Shown: one piece after another, positions 1-7,749 of the stretch
Layout: every line of letters begins with the position of its first letter
How positions within the stretch are numbered: the stretch's first letter is position 1
Assembly (NCBI GenBank): GCA_002449395.1
Contig: DKDP01000024.1
Span: 55,101 to 103,264, forward strand
Direction: 5' to 3'
Source: Ruminococcaceae bacterium UBA6845
Lineage (GTDB): Bacteria; Bacillota; Clostridia; Oscillospirales; Acutalibacteraceae
Length of the DNA stretch: 48,164 nucleotides
Translations under genes and position numbers: made by a program
Notes under the pieces: generated by a model
Told to the model about the DNA's origin: nothing
The model's database searches: none
What the model saw: only the letters and a program-made list of their open reading frames with translations

Positions 1-408
1 GTTGACACCTACGGCGGATATTCACGTCACGGCGGCGGAGCCTTCAGCGGAAAAGATCCGACAAAGGTTGACCGTTCTGCGGCTTATATGTGCCGTTACA
101 TCGCCAAGAACATTGTTGCGGCAGGTCTTGCAAAGAAGTGCGAGCTTCAGCTTGCTTATGCGATCGGCGTTGCAAAGCCTGTTTCGGTTATGGTTGATAC
201 ATTCGGCACAGGCGTTCATTCGGATGAGGAGCTTGCAAAGGCGGTTAAGAATGTCTTTGATCTCCGTCCTGCGGCAATTATCGACGAGCTTAACCTTCGC
301 AGACCGATTTACACGGCAACTTCGGCATATGGTCATATGGGCAGAACAGATGTTGATCTTCCGTGGGAGCATACGGATAAGGTTGACGCTCTCAATGCTC
401 AGTTTTAA
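1..408 (+). CDS. metK: S-adenosylmethionine synthetase, C-terminal part (5' truncated by window)
   Basis: The open frame enters from the window edge and ends at TAA 406-408, giving the last 135 residues. They match the end of MetK, which makes S-adenosylmethionine from methionine and ATP in the cytosol. Visible family signatures are the glycine-rich segment GGGAFSGKDPTKVDRSAAY, the Ala-rich helix after it (YIAKNIVAAGLAKKCE), and the end motif with YGHMGR and DLPWE near the C-terminus. The start and the ATP-binding N-terminal domains lie outside the window. The next gene has its own promoter about 190 bp downstream, so metK probably ends its own transcript. Confidence 0.95.
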   Translation, partial: VDTYGGYSRHGGGAFSGKDPTKVDRSAAYMCRYIAKNIVAAGLAKKCELQLAYAIGVAKPVSVMVDTFGTGVHSDEELAKAVKNVFDLRPAAIIDELNLRRPIYTATSAYGHMGRTDVDLPWEHTDKVDALNAQF

Positions 409-593
409 TCAGCACTTTAAAGCGACAAATTTATGACATTTCTTGGTCAATTTGTATATTTATACCCATATTTGAATAAATTTAAGTTGTAAAAAATGAC
501 ATTACGGTTTGTAATGTGTAAAATGCACAAAAAGCAAGCTCTGTTTTTAGCTAAATTCATTAAAAAACTGACAGCTTTTTTAGAATTTACCTG
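409..593. other. AT-rich intergenic region after metK with two weak hairpins
   Basis: No coding sequence is credible here. Positions 499-505 and 511-517 form a perfect 7-bp stem with a 5-base loop (ACATTAC/GTAATGT) but no T-run follows. A looser inverted repeat joins about 528-549 to 561-581 (AAAAAGC...GCTTTTTT) and ends in six T; it might serve as the metK terminator, but the stem has several mismatches. Confidence 0.35.
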
Positions 594-622
594 TTGACAT
601 CTCAATATTATGAGTGTATCAT
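594..622 (+). promoter_or_regulatory. Sigma-A-type promoter of the liv operon
   Basis: A perfect -35 box TTGACA lies at 594-599 and a -10 box TATCAT at 617-622, with a 17-bp spacer. This predicts a transcript start near 629 and a leader of about 60 bases before livJ. Confidence 0.8.
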
Positions 623-624
623 TA

Positions 625-646
625 TTCACATCATAGATGATGTGAA
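625..646. promoter_or_regulatory. Perfect 22-bp palindrome over the liv start site (candidate operator)
   Basis: TTCACATCAT at 625-634 is exactly mirrored by ATGATGTGAA at 637-646 with AG between. It starts 2 bp after the -10 box and covers the predicted start point near 629. That placement is typical of a repressor operator; it could alternatively fold as a leader stem-loop. No T-run follows, so it is not a terminator. The regulator cannot be named from the sequence. Confidence 0.6.
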
Positions 647-690
647 CCGAGTTACCAAAAGCAGCTCGGAAATTAAAAGGAGGTCATTTT

Positions 691-1839
691 ATGAAAAAGT
701 CAGTAAAAAAGGTTCTTGCGGCAGTGCTTGCTCTTACTTTGATTGCTCTCTGCTTCACCGCTTGCGGCGGAACAAAGACATCGGGCAGCAGCTACACAGC
801 AAACAACACAGAGTATTTCATTGGTACAACAGGCCCTCTTACAGGTGACGCTGCTTCGTACGGTAACTCTGTAAAGAACGGTGCAACGATCGCTATTGAA
901 GAGATCAATGCAGCAGGCGGACTTAACGGTGTTAAGTTCAAGTTCGATATGAAGGACGATAAGGCTACCGCTCAGGATGCAACAACAGGTTACAACTCAC
1001 TTCTTGAAGCAGGTATGCAGATTTCACTCGGTTCTGTTACAACAGACTCATGCGATGCTTTCGGTGCAAGTGCAGTAGAGGACAACCTCTTCTTTATGAC
1101 TCCGTCAGCTTCAGCTTCTAAGGTTATTGAGGGCAGAGACAACGGCTTCCGTGTTTGCTTCGGCGATCCGGACCAGGGTACTCTTGCTGCCGATGATCTT
1201 TCAAAGAATTACAAGAACATCGGTGTTATCTACAACACCAGCGATACTTATTCGACAGGTATCTTTGACGCATTCAAGACTGAGATGGACGCTAAGGGCG
1301 TAGCATTCAAGTCGGCTACATTCGACGCTGAGAACAACAAGGACTTCTCAACTCAGATTGAGCAGCTCAAGGATTGCGACGTTATCTTCCTCCCGATGTA
1401 CTATCAGGAAGGTTCACTTATCTGCAAGGCTGCAACAGCTAAGGGTTGCAAGGCTGACCTTGTCGGTTCCGACGGATTCGACGGTATCGCAGATCTTATT
1501 GATTCAAAGACCGTTACAAACAAGGTTAAGTACATCACTCCGTTCGATGCAGACAGCAAGGACGCAACAGTAAGCAAGTTCGTTACAGCTTACAAGGCAA
1601 AGTACAACGAGACTCCTGACCAGTTTGCAGCAGACGCTTACGATGCAGTTTACGCTATCTACAATGCAATGAAGGCAGCAGGTGTTGACGATGTAACAAT
1701 CAGCCCGAGCGACCTTTGCGAGAAGGTTAAGGCTGCTATCACTGCTGACGGATTCACACTCACAGGCGCAACAGGCACAATGTCTTGGGACGCTTCGGGT
1801 GCTTGCAAGAAGCCGCTTCAGTTCAAGGATGTTCTTTAA
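691..1839 (+). CDS. livJ: ABC transporter substrate-binding lipoprotein, branched-chain amino acid (LivJ) type
   Basis: This 382-residue protein is the extracellular binding component of the ABC importer encoded just downstream. It starts with a lysine-rich signal peptide ending in a lipobox-like FTAC, so Cys25 is the probable lipid-anchored residue, followed by a Gly/Ser/Thr linker. The mature part has the type I periplasmic-binding fold signatures of the family: IGTTGPLTGDAASYG near residue 45, GATIAIEEINAAGG, and the late QFAADAYDAVYAIYNAMKAAG. A strong ribosome-binding site (AGGAGG within 679-686) precedes ATG 691. The substrate is probably leucine/isoleucine/valine, but relatives bind other amino acids, amides or urea. 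An intrinsic terminator follows the gene, so it can be expressed above the permease genes. Confidence 0.93.
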   Translation: MKKSVKKVLAAVLALTLIALCFTACGGTKTSGSSYTANNTEYFIGTTGPLTGDAASYGNSVKNGATIAIEEINAAGGLNGVKFKFDMKDDKATAQDATTGYNSLLEAGMQISLGSVTTDSCDAFGASAVEDNLFFMTPSASASKVIEGRDNGFRVCFGDPDQGTLAADDLSKNYKNIGVIYNTSDTYSTGIFDAFKTEMDAKGVAFKSATFDAENNKDFSTQIEQLKDCDVIFLPMYYQEGSLICKAATAKGCKADLVGSDGFDGIADLIDSKTVTNKVKYITPFDADSKDATVSKFVTAYKAKYNETPDQFAADAYDAVYAIYNAMKAAGVDDVTISPSDLCEKVKAAITADGFTLTGATGTMSWDASGACKKPLQFKDVL

Positions 1840-1867
1840 TCCAAGATACGGAATTTTATAACTCAGT

Positions 1868-1908
1868 CTTTACGGGTGTCGTTTGGCACCCGTAAAGGTG
1901 TATTTTTT
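1868..1908 (+). terminator. Intrinsic terminator/attenuator between livJ and livH
   Basis: A perfect 11-bp stem (CTTTACGGGTG at 1868-1878 with CACCCGTAAAG at 1887-1897) encloses an 8-base loop and is followed by GTGTA and six T. Partial termination here would give excess binding protein over permease, a common arrangement in such operons. Confidence 0.85.
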
Positions 1909-1978
1909 AAACCGCCGATCAATCTGTATCTGAAAACCAATTTAATATGGTTTGCAGGTATCTGTTGATCAGCGGTTT
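1909..1978 (+). promoter_or_regulatory. Long imperfect hairpin in the livH leader
   Basis: Arms 1909-1939 and 1948-1978 are 31 bases each around an 8-base loop. The base (AAACCGC.GATCAA with TTGATC.GCGGTTT) and the top (AAACCA/TGGTTT) pair well, with a few mismatches and G-U pairs between them. It lies between the livJ terminator and the livH ribosome-binding site. It may protect the downstream mRNA or act as a control element. I do not recognise it as a known riboswitch. Confidence 0.55.
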
Positions 1979-2014
1979 AATTTATAAGAATATTAACGAA
2001 AAGGAGTAGATCAA

Positions 2015-2881
2015 ATGTTGGCTACTATATTGGACGGACTCAGCTTAGGAGCTATCTATGCTCTTATCGCTCTGGGCTACACAATGGTTTACGGTATCGC
2101 TAAGATGCTGAACTTTGCCCACGGTGATATTATCATGGTCGGTGCCTACGCTATCCTCGTCACACTCAATGCAACCGGTCATCCGATACTCGGCGTTATT
2201 GCTGCGGTAATAGTTTGTACTGTTGTCGGTATCGTCATCGAAAAGGTTGCTTATAAGCCCCTGAGAGGTGCATCACCCCTTGCCGTTCTTATTACGGCGA
2301 TCGGCGTAAGCTACCTTCTTCAGAGTATTGCACAGCTTATCTTCGGTTCAAAGAGTCAGGCTGTTACAATCACCGAAACGCATATGGTTAATATCGGTTC
2401 GGCAGAGCTTAACCTTAACACGCTTCTTACGCTCGTTGTCGGTGCTGTCATTATGGTCGCTCTTACTCTTTTCGTAAAGTTCACAAAAACAGGACGTGCG
2501 ATGCAGGCTGTTTCAGAGGACAGGGGAGCGGCGCAGCTTATGGGCGTTAATGTCAACAAGATCATTATGATCACGTTTGCAATCGGTTCGGCTCTTGCGG
2601 CTTGTGCAGGTGTTTTCTACCTTATGCAGATTCCGTCTGTCAGCCCGACGCTCGGTTCAATGCCCGGTATCAAGGCTTTCGCAGCTGCGGTTATCGGCGG
2701 TATCGGTTCAATCCCCGGCGCTATGCTCGGCGGTGTTATTCTCGGCGTTGTTGAGAAGCTCGCACTGAGTGTTCCGGTTCTTGCACCTTATGCAACGGCG
2801 ATTGAATTTGCTTTGCTGATAGTTATCCTCCTCGTAAGACCTATCGGTATCCTCGGTAAGAAGAGAAGGGAGAAGGTATAA
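2015..2881 (+). CDS. livH: Branched-chain amino acid ABC transporter permease LivH
   Basis: This 288-residue polytopic membrane protein is one of the two permease subunits. The start MLATILDGLSLGAIYALIALG and the motif GYTMVYGIAKMLNFAHGDIIM are typical of LivH, as is the late GIKAFAAAVIGGIGSIPGAMLGG cytoplasmic loop that contacts the ATPases. Its length is normal for the family. AAAGGAG at about 2000-2006 supports ATG 2015. livM starts 3 bp after its stop, so the two are surely cotranslated. Confidence 0.95.
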   Translation: MLATILDGLSLGAIYALIALGYTMVYGIAKMLNFAHGDIIMVGAYAILVTLNATGHPILGVIAAVIVCTVVGIVIEKVAYKPLRGASPLAVLITAIGVSYLLQSIAQLIFGSKSQAVTITETHMVNIGSAELNLNTLLTLVVGAVIMVALTLFVKFTKTGRAMQAVSEDRGAAQLMGVNVNKIIMITFAIGSALAACAGVFYLMQIPSVSPTLGSMPGIKAFAAAVIGGIGSIPGAMLGGVILGVVEKLALSVPVLAPYATAIEFALLIVILLVRPIGILGKKRREKV

Positions 2882-2884
2882 GCT

Positions 2885-4024
2885 ATGAATTATCTCAAGA
2901 ATATTAAAAAAGGAATAAGAATAAAGGATACGTTCAATTACCTTATCATTATTGTAATGCTCGTTGTTCCTCTTCTTATCAGCACATTCGGAAATCTTCC
3001 CCGTTCAAGCTCGGGCTTGCTTGCACAGATGGCATACAGCATTTTGCTTGCCGTTTCACTGAACCTTGTTGTCGGTTTTCTCGGCGAGCTGTCGCTCGGT
3101 CACGCAGGCTTTATGTGCGTCGGCGCATACATCGGCTGTTATATTGCAAAAGAGCTTTACAATGTAATTGATTCAAAGCTCCTTGTGCTCATCATTTCAA
3201 TGCTTATCGGCGGACTTGTTGCCGCTGTGTTCGGTCTCATAATCGGACTTCCTGCCCTGCGACTTAAGGGCGACTACCTTGCAATCGTTACGCTTGCATT
3301 CGGCGAGATTGTCAGAACGATATTCAAGAATCTTCCGACATTCGGCGCCGCTCTCGGTCTTTCGACAAAGAAATACGGCAACGATCTTTACATTGTAGCT
3401 CTCGTCACCGTTCTTATCTCACTTTTCCTTATTCAGAATATTATCAGAAGTAAGCACGGACGTGCGATTACGGCTATCCGTGATAACGAGATCGCCGCAA
3501 AGGCAATGGGTATCAACATCACATACTACAAGCTGTTCGTTTTTGTCTTTGCCGCATTCTTCGCAGGTATGGCAGGCGTTATCTACGGTTCATATGTTAC
3601 CCCTGTTGTTTACTCATTCTTCTCATTCAACTATTCGATCGAGATCCTTGTTATGGTTGTTCTCGGCGGTATGGGTAATATCACAGGCTCGATTATTTCG
3701 GCTGTGTTCATCACTTACCTCAACTTCCAGCTTCAGACTCAGCTTTCCGGCGACCTTGCCGCTCTCAAGTATTTGGTTTATGCAATCATCCTCATCGTTG
3801 TTGTTATCTTCAATAATGCTCCGGCTCTCAAGAGTGTCAGAGAGAGATTTTCAATCACAAATAAGTGGCGTGAAAAGCATCTCAAGAATCCGTCAAAGCA
3901 GTATTCCGATACAAACAGATGGGATGTTGTTACAACAAAGATTCGTATGGACGAGGTTCTTACGACAGACGTAAAGCAGAGCGATCCGTTTAAACCCGAC
4001 AAACCTCAGAAAGGGGGCAAATAA
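2885..4024 (+). CDS. livM: Branched-chain amino acid ABC transporter permease LivM
   Basis: This second permease subunit has 379 residues and several membrane segments. Family signatures are the LNLVVGFLGELSLGHAGFM stretch near residue 60 and AIRDNEIAAKAMGINITYYKL, the ATPase-coupling loop, followed by FAGMAGVIYGSY and VLGGMGNITGSI. Unusually, about 60 charged residues follow the last membrane segment (from about residue 320: RFSITNKWREKH to KPDKPQKGGK), a hydrophilic tail predicted to lie in the cytosol. livG starts 2 bp after the stop. Confidence 0.94.
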   Translation: MNYLKNIKKGIRIKDTFNYLIIIVMLVVPLLISTFGNLPRSSSGLLAQMAYSILLAVSLNLVVGFLGELSLGHAGFMCVGAYIGCYIAKELYNVIDSKLLVLIISMLIGGLVAAVFGLIIGLPALRLKGDYLAIVTLAFGEIVRTIFKNLPTFGAALGLSTKKYGNDLYIVALVTVLISLFLIQNIIRSKHGRAITAIRDNEIAAKAMGINITYYKLFVFVFAAFFAGMAGVIYGSYVTPVVYSFFSFNYSIEILVMVVLGGMGNITGSIISAVFITYLNFQLQTQLSGDLAALKYLVYAIILIVVVIFNNAPALKSVRERFSITNKWREKHLKNPSKQYSDTNRWDVVTTKIRMDEVLTTDVKQSDPFKPDKPQKGGK

Positions 4025-4026
4025 GT

Positions 4027-4797
4027 ATGGCTGACTACGTACTTGAAACGAAAAATCTCGGAATTTCATTCGGCGGACTGAAGGCTGTTCAGGATGTTAA
4101 TCTGAAGATAAAAAAGGGTCAGATATACGGACTTATCGGCCCCAACGGTGCAGGTAAAACCACTGTGTTTAATCTTCTCACAGGTGTTTACAAGCCCACA
4201 ACCGGTACTTTTTACCTCGACGGAGAGGATCTTACCGGCAAAACTCAGGAAAAAATCAATCACAAGGGTATTGCAAGAACCTTCCAGAATATCAGACTTT
4301 TCAACAATATGAGCGTTATCAGAAACGTTCTTGTCGGACTTCATAACCAGCCAGAGTTCAAGTGCAATCCGTTTATCAGTATGATAAAGCTCCCGAAGCA
4401 CTATGACACCGAGGTCAGAATGAGAGATAAGGCTAAGGAAATTCTCAAGATCTTTGATCTTTATGAGGAAAGAAACAATCTTGCCTGCAATCTTCCCTAC
4501 GGTAAGCAGAGAAAGCTCGAGATTGCACGTGCTCTTGCAACAAACCCGAAGCTCCTGCTCCTTGACGAGCCGGCGGCAGGTATGAATCCGCACGAAACAC
4601 AGGAGCTTATGGACACGGTAAGATATCTCCGTGACAATTTTGACGTTACAATTCTTCTTATCGAACACGATCTGAAATTCGTTTCCGGTCTTTGCGATGA
4701 GATTACGGTTCTCAACTTCGGTACCGTTCTTTGCCAGGGCAAGGTAGACGACGCCCTCAATGATCCCGAGGTTGTCAAGGCTTATATCGGAGGTTGA
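4027..4797 (+). CDS. livG: Branched-chain amino acid ABC transporter ATP-binding protein LivG
   Basis: This 256-residue ATPase powers the LivHM permease from the cytosolic side. Walker A is GPNGAGKTT at residues 38-46, the signature region reads LPYGKQRKLEIARAL (as in the LivG subfamily, which departs from LSGGQ), and Walker B is LLLLDEPAAGMNP. The His switch is in LIEHDLKFV. A ribosome-binding site (AAAGGGGG) ends just before the start, inside the end of livM. Confidence 0.96.
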   Translation: MADYVLETKNLGISFGGLKAVQDVNLKIKKGQIYGLIGPNGAGKTTVFNLLTGVYKPTTGTFYLDGEDLTGKTQEKINHKGIARTFQNIRLFNNMSVIRNVLVGLHNQPEFKCNPFISMIKLPKHYDTEVRMRDKAKEILKIFDLYEERNNLACNLPYGKQRKLEIARALATNPKLLLLDEPAAGMNPHETQELMDTVRYLRDNFDVTILLIEHDLKFVSGLCDEITVLNFGTVLCQGKVDDALNDPEVVKAYIGG

Positions 4798-4801
4798 TGT
4801 T

Positions 4802-5512
4802 ATGGCAATGTTGGAAGTTAAGGACATTTCAGTCTACTACGGAGTTATACAGGCGATCAAGGGTATCAGCTTTGAGGTTAATCAGGGCGAGATCGTAACG
4901 CTTATCGGCGCAAACGGTGCCGGAAAGACCACAACGATGCAGTCGATTATGGGACTTATCCCGATCCGTGAGGGTCACGTAAAGTATGAGGGCAAGGATA
5001 TCACGAAAACTCCCTGCCACAAGATCGTTGAAATGGGTATGACTCAGTGTCCCGAGGGACGCAGAATTTTCCAGGAGCTTTCGGTTTACGATAATCTGCT
5101 TATGGGTGCGTTCTCACTTAAGGATAAGAAAAATCTTAAAGAAGATATTGAAAAGATTTACACTCGTTTCCCCCGTCTTGAGGAGCGTAAGAATCAGATT
5201 GCGGGTACGCTTTCCGGTGGTGAGCAGCAGATGCTTGCTATGGGTCGTGCTCTTATGAGTCACCCGAAGCTCTTGATGATGGATGAGCCGTCAATGGGAC
5301 TTTCCCCGCTGCTTGTTGATCAGGTTTTTGAGATCATTAAGGATATCAACAAGGACGGCACAACAATTCTCCTCGTTGAGCAGAATGCGGGTAAGAGCCT
5401 CGCAATCTCAGACAGAGCTTATGTTCTCGAAACCGGAAAGATTGTTCTTTCTGGTACGGGCAAGGAGCTTATGGAGAGCGAGGATGTCAAAAAGGCTTAC
5501 CTCGGCGGTTAA
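4802..5512 (+). CDS. livF: Branched-chain amino acid ABC transporter ATP-binding protein LivF
   Basis: This 236-residue ATPase pairs with LivG. Walker A is GANGAGKTT, the signature is LSGGEQQMLAMGRAL, and Walker B is LLMMDEPSMGLSP. The reading frame is open upstream to 4760 inside livG, but GGAGG at 4789-4793 is spaced 8 bases from ATG 4802, and this start gives the expected N-terminus MAMLEVKDISVYYG. A second ATG at 4808 is also possible. It is the last gene of the liv operon and is followed by a strong terminator. Confidence 0.95.
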   Translation: MAMLEVKDISVYYGVIQAIKGISFEVNQGEIVTLIGANGAGKTTTMQSIMGLIPIREGHVKYEGKDITKTPCHKIVEMGMTQCPEGRRIFQELSVYDNLLMGAFSLKDKKNLKEDIEKIYTRFPRLEERKNQIAGTLSGGEQQMLAMGRALMSHPKLLMMDEPSMGLSPLLVDQVFEIIKDINKDGTTILLVEQNAGKSLAISDRAYVLETGKIVLSGTGKELMESEDVKKAYLGG

Positions 5513-5526
5513 AAATATGTTTCTAT

Positions 5527-5560
5527 GGGCTGACGCTGAATGTGTCAGCCCTCATTTTTT
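5527..5560 (+). terminator. Intrinsic terminator of the liv operon
   Basis: GGGCTGAC at 5527-5534 pairs perfectly with GTCAGCCC at 5544-5551, followed by TCA and six T. Confidence 0.88.
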
Positions 5561-5573
5561 GAAGCAAACGATA

Positions 5574-5602
5574 TTGAAATAATTTTTAATGTGTGATATA
5601 AT
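5574..5602 (+). promoter_or_regulatory. Promoter of tRNA-Arg
   Basis: TTGAAA at 5574-5579 and a perfect TATAAT at 5597-5602 are separated by 17 bp. TG at 5594-5595 makes an extended -10. The predicted start is about 8 bases before the mature tRNA. Confidence 0.82.
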
Positions 5603-5616
5603 AGCAACACTGATTT

Positions 5617-5693
5617 CCGCACGTAGCATAATTGGATAATGCATCAGATTCCGATTCTGACGACTGGGGGTTCAAATCCCTTCGTGCGGGCCA
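5617..5693 (+). tRNA. tRNA-Arg (anticodon CCG)
   Basis: The 77-base sequence folds as a tRNA. The acceptor stem CCGCACG pairs with CGTGCGG, followed by G and an encoded CCA end. The anticodon stem TCAGA/TCTGA encloses the loop TTCCGAT, which places CCG at the anticodon and so reads the arginine codon CGG. The T-loop is TTCAAAT. The D-arm is GCAT/ATGC. Two G-U pairs lie at the base of the T-stem. Confidence 0.95.
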
Positions 5694-5697
5694 ATCG

Positions 5698-5730
5698 AAT
5701 CCCGTCGATTTTCGGCGGGATTATTTTTAT
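5698..5730 (+). terminator. Intrinsic terminator after tRNA-Arg
   Basis: AATCCCG at 5698-5704 pairs with CGGGATT at 5716-5722 and is followed by ATTTTTAT. Confidence 0.75.
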
Positions 5731-5742
5731 CTTTTTTTACAT

Positions 5743-5776
5743 TTGACATTTTCGGTTAAATAATATAGAATATAAT
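5743..5776 (+). promoter_or_regulatory. Promoter of the cohesin/dockerin protein gene
   Basis: TTGACA at 5743-5748 is followed 17 bp later by TAGAAT at 5766-5771. A perfect TATAAT overlaps at 5771-5776 but with a 22-bp spacer, so the former pairing is preferred. Confidence 0.65.
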
Positions 5777-5817
5777 TAATTCAGCATAGTTTATTTTTTT
5801 GAAAGGGTGAAAAAGGA

Positions 5818-7590
5818 ATGAAAGGAATAATGAGAAAAATCGTAGCCGTTGTCGCTGTGATCGCTCTTGTTTTGTGTGTGATTAATGTGGCTCCGTATGC
5901 CGCATCGGCAGATATTGCCGTAAGGGTCGGCAAGACGACGTATATGCAGGATGACGAATTTACGGCAGAGATCTATTTCCCGAAGTCATATAACAAAGTT
6001 GCCGCTCTTGATATGAGCCTGTCATACGACACGACTAAGCTCGAAATCGTAAAGGTAACTCCGGGCAAGGGATTGAGAAAGGCGAGGGATAAGCAGGTTA
6101 ACGGCGAGGTATTTTCGGAGAACCACAATATCGCAGGAAAGGTTAACTGGTGTCTTTCGGGCGGAAACAACTACGAATTTTCAAACGATTTTGCCCAGAT
6201 TACTTTTAAGGTTAAGCCGCTTGCGGAGCACGGCAGCTGTGACCTTAAATTGAAGATCAATAACGCCTACAACTCCGGTTTCGTTGATATGACGGATAAG
6301 GTAACGGCATCGAACGCCACGTTTACAATTCTCCGTAACACCGTCAATGATCTTATACTCAAGCTCAACAAAGAGGGCAACGGATATATAATCACGGACT
6401 ATCTTTGTATGACATACGACACGGTCAACATTCCCGATGAGTATAAGGGATTGCCTATTGTCGGAATTGAATATGCCGCATTTATGAATCACGCAGAGAT
6501 TAAGAACCTTACTCTTCCGTCAAGACTTCAGTACATAGGCAGGGAGAGCTTTGCGGGCTGCTCGGGAATCAAGGAGCTTGTAATTCCTCAGGAGGTAACT
6601 TCGATCGACGAATCTGCATTTGAAAGATGCACGGGCATTGAAAAGCTCACGCTTCCGCTCGGTCTTGAAACCATTGCTATGTCAGCATTCAAGGGCTGTA
6701 TACGTATCACCGATGTTGAACTTCCGTTCACTCTTAAAGAGCTCGGCGCTGCGGCGTTCCGAGACTGCTACACTCTTAACACCGTGAAAATTTCTAAAAA
6801 CACGTCAATCGGCAAGAATGCTTTTGCATCGTGCGACGACGGACTGAAGTTCATAACGGTTGCCGACAATAAAAATCTTGCTTCATATATTGATTCGTTG
6901 GAGATAAAGCCGAAAACCGAGATTGTCAAGGATATTTCTCTCGGTACGCTCAGTGATGTTCCCGAACAGCAGTACACAAAGTCGGAGATAACTCCGGCGG
7001 CGGAAATTAAACTGACGAGCGGCGCAAAGGTTGAATTCGGCAAGGATTACAGAATTGTTTATGTAAGAAATACGGATATAGGCACTGCAAAGATGTATGT
7101 TGCCGGAATCAACGGCTACGGTGAGGGCTATGTCACGACCTTTGAAATTGCCTGTAAGCACCCCGAGGTCAGTAAGGTTATCTCGAAAGAGGCGTCCTGC
7201 ACCACCAAGGGCAATTATGTTGTTACCTGCAAGCTCTGCGGAGAGAAGTTTGACGAGGAGATTCCTGCCAAGGGTCATACCCCGAGCGGTGAGTGGGTAA
7301 TCAAAAGAAGACCGACGATCACCAAAACCGGTGAAAAATATATGCTCTGCACCGTTTGCAGATTCAGAGTAAATATTACCGAACTTCCGAAAGCGTATCC
7401 CGACATTAACGGCGACGGAAACATTAATTCGGCGGACGCACTGATCGTTCTTCAGTATTCGGTTGATCTTAATGACACAATCAAGACCGAAGAGCAGTTT
7501 ATGAATGCCGACACGAACGGCGACGGAAAAATTAACTCGGTTGACGCACTTACAATACTTAAGATCTCGGTCGGTATGGAAAAAATCTGA
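5818..7590 (+). CDS. Secreted surface protein: cohesin-like, BspA-type leucine-rich repeats, Ig-like and C-terminal dockerin
   Basis: This 590-residue protein starts with a signal peptide (about residues 1-31, ending YAASA). Residues 32-170 resemble a cohesin-type beta sandwich (VAALDMSLSYDTTKLEIVKV, then AQITFKVKPL). Residues 205-345 are BspA-type leucine-rich repeats of the form LPxxLxxIgxxaFxgC. Residues 388-445 look like an Ig-like domain. Residues 446-520 carry six cysteines including CKLC and CTVC. Residues 527-590 are a type I dockerin with two calcium loops beginning at D529 and D565 (DxNGDGxINSxD). Dockerins bind cohesins on scaffold proteins, so it is probably cell-surface or cellulosome-like; the ligand of the leucine-rich part is unknown. 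An alternative start is ATG 5830 (MRKIVAVVAV), preceded by AAAGGA. The gene is monocistronic. Confidence 0.85.
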   Translation: MKGIMRKIVAVVAVIALVLCVINVAPYAASADIAVRVGKTTYMQDDEFTAEIYFPKSYNKVAALDMSLSYDTTKLEIVKVTPGKGLRKARDKQVNGEVFSENHNIAGKVNWCLSGGNNYEFSNDFAQITFKVKPLAEHGSCDLKLKINNAYNSGFVDMTDKVTASNATFTILRNTVNDLILKLNKEGNGYIITDYLCMTYDTVNIPDEYKGLPIVGIEYAAFMNHAEIKNLTLPSRLQYIGRESFAGCSGIKELVIPQEVTSIDESAFERCTGIEKLTLPLGLETIAMSAFKGCIRITDVELPFTLKELGAAAFRDCYTLNTVKISKNTSIGKNAFASCDDGLKFITVADNKNLASYIDSLEIKPKTEIVKDISLGTLSDVPEQQYTKSEITPAAEIKLTSGAKVEFGKDYRIVYVRNTDIGTAKMYVAGINGYGEGYVTTFEIACKHPEVSKVISKEASCTTKGNYVVTCKLCGEKFDEEIPAKGHTPSGEWVIKRRPTITKTGEKYMLCTVCRFRVNITELPKAYPDINGDGNINSADALIVLQYSVDLNDTIKTEEQFMNADTNGDGKINSVDALTILKISVGMEKI

Positions 7591-7611
7591 ATATAGATTT
7601 ATATAAGATAA

Positions 7612-7645
7612 AATGGCGTTTCTTTTACAGGAACGTCATTTTTCC
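7612..7645 (+). terminator. Intrinsic terminator after the dockerin gene
   Basis: AATGGCGTT at 7612-7620 pairs with AACGTCATT at 7632-7640 through one G-U pair, and the T-run extends to 7643. Confidence 0.7.
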
Positions 7646-7647
7646 TA

Positions 7648-7676
7648 TTGTCTAAAATGTTTTTTTGTGTTATTAT
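7648..7676 (+). promoter_or_regulatory. Likely promoter of the first GPH transporter
   Basis: TTGTCT at 7648-7653 and TATTAT at 7671-7676 with a 17-bp spacer. It lies just after the preceding terminator. Confidence 0.5.
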
Positions 7677-7749
7677 ATAGATTGGCTTAGGCTATGTGGC
7701 TGTCGTATTTTCTGCGGCGGTTACTTAATTAATGAAAGTGGGTATCAAA

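Noticed and set aside
1909..1978. Known riboswitch or T-box before livH
   Set aside because: The structure is one long hairpin; no T-box specifier or antiterminator bulge motif and no known aptamer consensus could be seen.
4760..4801. Longer start for livF at ATG 4760
   Set aside because: It would add 14 residues inside livG without a ribosome-binding site; GGAGG fits ATG 4802 and the family start.
4066..4827. Long open frame on the minus strand opposite livG
   Set aside because: It lies wholly opposite a clear ABC ATPase, lacks a ribosome-binding site, and its protein resembles no family; it follows from the codon bias of livG.
7732..7749. Start of the first GPH transporter at ATG 7732
   Set aside because: No ribosome-binding site lies before it; GAAAGTGGG fits the next in-frame ATG at 7750, although this is not certain.
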